A stretch of DNA of 64,000 bases from the NCBI GenBank assembly GCA_963734295.1, contig CAVTGS010000012.1, positions 1 to 64,000 on the forward strand. Reading direction: 5' to 3'. Both the position numbers and the translations under genes were made by a program. The notes beneath the pieces are model-generated. The model was not told where the DNA came from. It did no database searches and worked only from the letters and a program-made list of their open reading frames with translations. The stretch comes from JAEUMW01 sp963734295. Lineage in GTDB: Bacteria > Pseudomonadota > Gammaproteobacteria > Burkholderiales > JAEUMW01. The number at the start of each line of letters is the position of its first letter. Within the stretch, counting starts at the first letter, position 1. Below are positions 58,920 through 64,000 of the stretch, one piece after another.

Positions 58920-60974
58920 TTACGTGTTTCCGTGCGACTTCGCTCGCACCGCGCTCACTGCCAGCGGCCGCGCCTTGCTCGCTGCGCCGATCGCACCGGA
59001 TCTGACGGCAACCGTCTGCGGCATGGGCTCGCCCACGGCGCGCGTGCGCCCGGGCTCCATCCCGGCCCAGCCAGCGAGACGGCTGCGAGCGCGCGCGAAT
59101 TTCTTGCGCAGCCGTTCCGCCTCGACGCCGGCTTGCCAAACGATCACGGCCCGCAGGCAGAGCAGGCGATCCTGAAATCCGAGGCTTGCGCGGCCGACGG
59201 CCTTCAGGTGCTCCACGAAGAGCCGCAGGTTGGGCCAGAAGAATCGGCCGCTGCGAAGCCGCGGGTCGACCCACGCGGCGCGCTCGCGAATCGACCGGTT
59301 CGCCTCGGTGGATTTCCCCGCGTGCACGCGGCGGTAGAAGAGCGCCTCGGGCACCTCCGCCCACCGTCCCGCCATCGCGAGCTCGGCCAGGAGAACGTGG
59401 TCGGAGCGGACGTAGTAGCCGAGCAGCGCCGTACGGCGCAAAACGTCGATGCGCATCAGGCCGAGGACCGTGTTGCAGAGAAAGAGGTTCGCGAGCAGAT
59501 GCCGAAAGCGGGCGTGCGGCGCCTCCTCGGAGAGCGCGAGCCGATCGTCGTAGTGGGAAGTGACCCTGCCCAGGGCATCGATCAGCATGGTCCGCGGGTA
59601 CGCGAGAACCACGCGGGGATCGGATTCGAGGGCGGCGACGCAGCGCTCGAGATGGCGTGGCTCGCAGACGTCGTCGGCGTGATGCCAGCGAAAGAAACGT
59701 CCCCGCGCTTCGGCAATGACGAAGTTGTGGTTCCAGGCAGCGCCGCGGTTGGCCTCGTGCCGGACATAACGGACACGCCGATCGGCAGCGGCGTAGCGGC
59801 GGCAGATGTCCGCCGTCCCGTCGTCGGAACCGTTGTCGGAGATGACGATCTCGAAGTCGCCGCAGGTCTGCGCGAGAAGTGAATCCAGCGATGCCTCGAG
59901 AAACCGCGCACCGTTGTAGATCGGCATGCCCAATGTCACCAAGGGCGCGGCTTGACGATCCGCCACGTTGCGTTCTGCCGCGATCACGGGGAGGTCGTAC
60001 CGGGCGGAATCAGTCGGGACCGGATCGATCCGGAAGTCGAGCCATGTCGGCCCCCGCGCCTGGCAGGCGCGCTTGTGTCGTGCGATCTTCGGCAAGTCCC
60101 GGCACACCATCGCGGCACCCAGCAGCGACGGGAGCATAGGCGAGGGTGACAGCGACGCGAGCGACTTGCACAGACTTTCGAGCACGAGAGTGGTCAGCTC
60201 CCGATAGGCCGAGCGCACCATGCCCTGGTCAGCGGGATTCTTGAGGGCGCGGACGGCCTGGGCGCGCGCAAATCGCGCGCTTCTGACCAGACGCCGCAAG
60301 CGACCCGGCCGGTATGCGGGCTGGTGGAACCCCCGTGCATGGCGGATGCGGGCCTGCGGGACCACGAAGCACGAGAAGCCGTGATACGCCATCCTCGCGC
60401 AGTAGTCGTCGTCCTCGCCGTACATGAAAAAGATGGGATCGAAGCCCCCGACTTCCTGCAGGCAGCGCCGGGATACGAGCCAGGCGGCTGCGTTCACGGA
60501 CGACATGCGATAGCAGCCGGCGAGATCGCCGCCGTACGCATCGGAGATGAATTCCGGTGCCTGGGGCGCGAGGTAGTACATGAGGAAGTTCCGATCCAGA
60601 AGCGTGCCGGTGTCGTTGAGGTGCACCGGGCTCGCCACGCCGGCGTCCGCATGAACACGCATGAAGGCAAGCAGCGCGGAGATCGTGTTCGGTTCGACCT
60701 CCGCATCCTGGTTCAGGAGGAAGACGAATTCCGCGCCCCGGCGCATCGCATGCGCGATGCCGACATTGTTGGCTTTGCCGAAGCCCAGGTTCGTGCGCTG
60801 CTGGATGACCTCGACGCCGGCTACCGAGCGCGCGATGGCCACGCTGTCGTCGCGCGACGCATTGTCGACGACGACTATGCTGACAGGATGATCGCTCCGG
60901 CGCAGGCTCTGCAGGCAGCTCTCGATCCAGGGTGCCCCATTGTAGTTCACGACGACTGCAAACACTTCAGCCAT
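58920..60974 (-). CDS. double-domain family 2 glycosyltransferase
   Basis: 684 residues carrying two GT2 domains. The first (residues ~1-300) resembles rhamnosyltransferase WbbL-type enzymes: VVNYNGAPWIESCLQSL, VDNASRDDSVA, NLGFGKANNVGI, FLLNQDAEVEPN and FFMYGEDDDYCARM. The second (~350-560) has LGMPIYNGARFLEASLDSLL, ISDNGSDDGTADI, and an HHADDV in place of the usual DDD motif. No membrane helix is obvious. It probably adds two sugars in sequence to a surface polysaccharide. Divergent from the flippase across a 253-base regulatory gap. Confidence 0.85.
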   Translation of the reverse strand: MAEVFAVVVNYNGAPWIESCLQSLRRSDHPVSIVVVDNASRDDSVAIARSVAGVEVIQQRTNLGFGKANNVGIAHAMRRGAEFVFLLNQDAEVEPNTISALLAFMRVHADAGVASPVHLNDTGTLLDRNFLMYYLAPQAPEFISDAYGGDLAGCYRMSSVNAAAWLVSRRCLQEVGGFDPIFFMYGEDDDYCARMAYHGFSCFVVPQARIRHARGFHQPAYRPGRLRRLVRSARFARAQAVRALKNPADQGMVRSAYRELTTLVLESLCKSLASLSPSPMLPSLLGAAMVCRDLPKIARHKRACQARGPTWLDFRIDPVPTDSARYDLPVIAAERNVADRQAAPLVTLGMPIYNGARFLEASLDSLLAQTCGDFEIVISDNGSDDGTADICRRYAAADRRVRYVRHEANRGAAWNHNFVIAEARGRFFRWHHADDVCEPRHLERCVAALESDPRVVLAYPRTMLIDALGRVTSHYDDRLALSEEAPHARFRHLLANLFLCNTVLGLMRIDVLRRTALLGYYVRSDHVLLAELAMAGRWAEVPEALFYRRVHAGKSTEANRSIRERAAWVDPRLRSGRFFWPNLRLFVEHLKAVGRASLGFQDRLLCLRAVIVWQAGVEAERLRKKFARARSRLAGWAGMEPGRTRAVGEPMPQTVAVRSGAIGAASKARPLAVSAVRAKSHGNT

Positions 60975-61227
60975 GGCTGCGCCCGGTTGCGAAGGTGAAA
61001 TCGAGGAAGGATGCGCGCTCCACTAGACGAAGAGCCCTGCACCCGCGGTGCAAGTTGCACTGAATTGTTAACTGTCTGACACTCCGTGACAAGCGTTTCT
61101 GTCATCATTTTTTGTCGCCGCAAGACGACAGCCGAATATGATTCAAAGCCCGCTCGGATGCCGGTAATCCCAGCATTCACAGGGTTTTCGGGCCGGTCAG
61201 CGACACCTCGAACAACTCACACAAACC
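60975..61227. promoter_or_regulatory. AT-richer divergent regulatory gap of the polysaccharide genes
   Basis: The gap between the divergent glycosyltransferase and flippase is clearly lower in GC than its neighbours. It holds a perfect 6-1-6 palindrome GTGCAAGTTGCAC (61048-61060) and several TGTCA/TGACA half-sites between 61073 and 61104. A short inverted repeat TGTCG...CGACA follows. Promoters for both directions are expected here, but I cannot assign boxes with confidence. Confidence 0.45.
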
Positions 61228-62733
61228 ATGCAAAACGTGAAATCGAATTCGACTTCCGCGCGCGGAGCAGACCCCGACGCCCGCACCGCCGAGAGGGTTA
61301 TGCGCGGTCGCGCGGTTTCCAACGCACGCTGGATCGCGGTCTCGCGCGTGGTATCGATTGGTGTTCAACTCCTGAGCCTCGCGTGGTTGTCGCGGCTGCT
61401 GATGCCAGCGGACTACGGATTGGTGGCGATGGCGATGGTGGTGACCAACCTCGCCAATCTGGTCCGGGACATGGGAACCACGCAGGCTCTGATCCAGAAA
61501 GACACGCTCAACGAAGAGACCATCCTCACCGCCTTCTGGTTCACCGCGGCCATCGGTCTGGTGCTCGGTATCGCGGTCGCAGCGCTGGCGCCGCTGGCGG
61601 CGCTGGCGTTCGAGGCGCCTGCCGTCACCGGCATCCTGGTGCTGCTGGCGGTCACGTTTCCGGTGCTGGGCGCGACCACGGTGCACCAGGCGCTGCTCGA
61701 GCGCGATTCGCGATTTCCGCTGCTCGCCCGCATCGCGGCCGTGTCCGCCGTGTCGGGGCTCACCGTCGCCGTCGCCGCGGCCTACCTGGGAGCAGGCGCG
61801 TACAGCCTCGCACTCGGCTCGCTTACCACGGCAGTGCTGTCGTCGGGGCAGCTCTGGCTCGCCGCACCGGTGAAGCCCCGCTGGGCCTGGAGCCGGCACG
61901 AGCTCCGCGGGATCAGGCAGTTCAGCGACTACCTGGTAGGCTTCAACCTGATCAACTACTTTTCGCTCAACGCGGACAGCATGATCATCGGCCGCTTCCT
62001 GGGAGCGGACAGCCTGGGTCTTTACTCGCTCGCCTACAAGATCGTGGATTTTCCGGTGAACAATCTGACCTTCGTTGCATCGCGTGCCCTGTTCCCGGTG
62101 ATGAGCCGCCAGCAGGCCGTGCCGGAGGAGATGACCGCGCTCTACCTGCGCACGCTCGCGATGATCGCCTTTGTCGCGGCACCGATGACGATGGGATTGG
62201 CGGTCCTGCGCGAGCCCTTCATCGCGGTGGTGCTGGGCAGCAAGTGGCTCGCGATGGCCGATGTCCTCATGTGGTTGTCCGCGGTGGGCTTCGTGAGCTC
62301 GCTCACGTGTACGACCGGATCGGTGCTGATGGCGCGGGGGCGCACGGACTACCTGTTCTATCTCGGCATCGTCGGCGTCGTGTTGCAGGTTCCGGCTTTT
62401 GTCATCGGACTCAGGTGGGGGGTAGAGGGCGTCGCGGCGGGCCATCTCGTTGCCACGGTGGTGACCGCCGTCATCGCTTTCTACGTGGTGCTGCGGGTGC
62501 TGGGACAGGGTGCGTCGGCGTTTTTGCGCTCGGTCGCGAAGCCGATCACGCTTGCGGGGGCGATGGCGCTGGTGATCCTGGGCTGCCAGGCTGCACTTCA
62601 CCCGATCGATGTTCCGGGGGTGGTCGAGCTCGTCGTGCTGGTGCTCGTCGGAGGCGCGACGTACGGCGCTCTCGCATTCGCGTTTGCGCGTGAGTCGCTG
62701 CGGGAGGTATCCCGTTTCTTCCGGCGGCGCTGA
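61228..62733 (+). CDS. polysaccharide flippase (Wzx/MOP superfamily)
   Basis: 501 residues with about 12-14 membrane helices. It moves lipid-linked sugars across the inner membrane. Marks: RAVSNARWIAVSRVVSIGVQ, LLSLAWLSRLLMPADYGLVA, FGLIQKDTLNE-like stretch TQALIQKDTLNEETILTAFW, and FSLNADSMIIGRFLGADSLG with YSLAYKIVDFPVNNLT, which is typical of PST-type exporters such as WzxC/AmsL. The substrate cannot be told. Its stop overlaps the next start by one base (TGATG). Confidence 0.85.
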   Translation: MQNVKSNSTSARGADPDARTAERVMRGRAVSNARWIAVSRVVSIGVQLLSLAWLSRLLMPADYGLVAMAMVVTNLANLVRDMGTTQALIQKDTLNEETILTAFWFTAAIGLVLGIAVAALAPLAALAFEAPAVTGILVLLAVTFPVLGATTVHQALLERDSRFPLLARIAAVSAVSGLTVAVAAAYLGAGAYSLALGSLTTAVLSSGQLWLAAPVKPRWAWSRHELRGIRQFSDYLVGFNLINYFSLNADSMIIGRFLGADSLGLYSLAYKIVDFPVNNLTFVASRALFPVMSRQQAVPEEMTALYLRTLAMIAFVAAPMTMGLAVLREPFIAVVLGSKWLAMADVLMWLSAVGFVSSLTCTTGSVLMARGRTDYLFYLGIVGVVLQVPAFVIGLRWGVEGVAAGHLVATVVTAVIAFYVVLRVLGQGASAFLRSVAKPITLAGAMALVILGCQAALHPIDVPGVVELVVLVLVGGATYGALAFAFARESLREVSRFFRRR

Positions 62734-64000
62734 TGGGTGTTCTGCAAGGGATGCGGAAGATCGCGGAGCCCAACGCTGCCGCGTACGGCAACTCGCGGCT
62801 GATCGGTCAGTTCGTGCTGAGCGCCGATCTGCGCCGAGTCACCCGAGGGGTGGCGCTCGGATCGCATCGGGGCGTGGCGCCTCGCTCGTCACCCGAGCTT
62901 GCCGGCGGTCCGGATGGTGGCCGAGGCGGACCGGCCGGTCGGCTGGATGCTGGGATATCCGATCAGCGAGGAAGGCAGTGCTGCTTGCCGATGGCGACAG
63001 CCTTCGCGTGCCGGCAGAGTCGATGGCATCGGCGGCAGCCGTTCGAGAGCGTTCGTGTACGCCTTCGGCGGCCGCTTCGCGGTGGCGGTGCTCGATGCCC
63101 CGCATCCGCGTTTCTACCTGGATCCGTGCGGGTCGTTGTCGGCGGTGTACTGCGCACACCAGCGCATCGTCGCCTCGACCCCGAACCTGATCCCCTACGA
63201 CGAGCACTCCCGAGATCGGGTGGAACTCGCCTGCGCCATCGGCATCCCGTACACGGAGGGCATGTATCCCTTCACACTGACCCCGCGGCACGGGGTCGAC
63301 CGCATTCTTCCGAATCACTATCTGGACCTGCGCGACTGGCGAACGAAGCGCCACTGGCCGAAGGGGCCTCTGGTAGAAACGCACGCCGTGGAAGAGGCGG
63401 TGGCGGAGATCGCGACCATCGTCAAGCGACAGATCGCAGCCGTCGTGGCGGCCACACCGACGTACCTTCCGCTGACCGCCGGACTCGACTCGCGTATGTT
63501 GCTCGCGTGCGCGCGCGGCGTGGCAGACCGGCTCGAGCTATTCACGCGTGCGATCGGTGACCGCAACGCCGCCATCGACTGCGACACGGCGCGGCGGATC
63601 GCGAAGCGGTTTGGACTGAAGCACTTCCTGCTGCCGATGGTGCCATCCACGCACGCGGACCTCGAAGAGTGGATGTTTCGCATCGCCTACTCGACGAGCG
63701 AGCTCCGCGGCTGGCAGTGCGCGACCATGTACAAGCGCCTGCCGGGCGGACATGCCGTGCTCGGCGGTCAGGCGGGGGAAGCGGCACGAGGCTACTACTG
63801 GCGAGCGGACGATACCGGGGCGACGGCGATTTCGCCGGAGCGGCTGGTCGAGATCTGCGCGTGCCCGATCGAGGCGGAGACGCTGGCGGTGGCGCGGGCC
63901 TGGCTCGAGACGGTGCCGGCCGCGGATGCATTGCAGACGCTGGATCTTTTTTTCGTCGAACAGGACATGGGGGGCTGGGCGGGCATCGTGCCCTATGCCG
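62733..64000 (+). CDS. asparagine-synthase-like protein, 3' end beyond window (three frame breaks)
   Basis: Starts MGVLQGMRKIAEPNAAAYGN and runs off the window. After repair it reads DRIGAWRLARHPSLPAVRMV, PVGWMLGYPISEEG, FVYAFGGRFAVAVLDAPHPR, then a second domain with the PP-loop-like LPLTAGLDSRMLLACARG and KRFGLKHFLLPM. This is the layout of asparagine synthase B: an N-terminal glutaminase-like fold and a C-terminal ATP-pyrophosphatase. The N-terminal Cys2 needed for glutamine hydrolysis is absent, so it may use another acceptor, as polysaccharide-cluster homologs often do. Insertions near 62845, 62977 and 63045 break the frame. From 63046 to 64000 one frame is open. Confidence 0.7.

Overview
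The window is 64 kb of GC-rich, almost fully coding DNA. It looks chromosomal and comes from a betaproteobacterium that I cannot place more finely. The evidence is gene content and order: a run glnE / yhdP / nitrilase / tldD, a run waaF / HAD dehalogenase / zinc-finger protein / ilvE, a run cobD-like / rsgA / phhB / cytochrome c / M48 protease / orn, plus phasin and a BktB-like thiolase that suggest polyhydroxyalkanoate storage. I see no rRNA, tRNA, CRISPR, insertion sequence or phage gene.

Layout. 0-9 kb: small housekeeping genes, an exported isoaspartyl methyltransferase coupled to a membrane spermidine-synthase-like protein, and a very large patatin-like phospholipase with membrane segments. 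9.3-20.3 kb: a CoA-binding protein and a two-partner secretion locus, made of an exoprotein of about 2,900 residues built from beta-helix repeats and its FhaC/ShlB-type transporter. 20.4-27 kb: a decayed Uma2/dps junction, a dps gene, a glutamate/aspartate ABC transporter (gltIJKL) and a three-gene bufferin-type peptide operon (bufA2, bufB, bufC). 27-31 kb: an ACT protein, an FAH-family hydrolase, an SDR, a Nudix hydrolase and a GreB-like factor. 31.0-31.25 kb: two NtrC-like sites, a consensus sigma-54 promoter and an intrinsic terminator enclose about 115 nt with no convincing gene, a strong candidate for a nitrogen-regulated small RNA. 31.3-42 kb: cobD-like, rsgA, phhB, cytochrome c, M48 protease, orn, glucan phosphorylase, phasin, thiolase and a YheT-type hydrolase. 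42-52.6 kb: LPS heptosyltransferase, dehalogenase, ilvE, the cbpAM chaperones, a lipoprotein HtrA protease, a class III cyclase and glnE. 52.7-58.9 kb: yhdP, nitrilase, tldD. 58.9-64 kb: the edge of a polysaccharide cluster (a double GT2 glycosyltransferase, a Wzx-type flippase and an asparagine-synthase-like gene cut by the window end).

Sequence quality matters for every call. About 35 reading-frame breaks interrupt otherwise well-conserved genes, and every one I could resolve is repaired by removing one base or a duplicated dinucleotide. This insertion-only pattern points to uncorrected long-read errors, not to mass gene decay. Coordinates of broken genes are therefore given as the full span of the reconstructed gene.

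Themes: nitrogen (NtrC/sigma-54 RNA, glnE, amino-acid uptake), carbon storage (phasin, thiolase, glucan phosphorylase) and envelope or surface (TPS exoprotein, heptosyltransferase, YhdP, polysaccharide genes).
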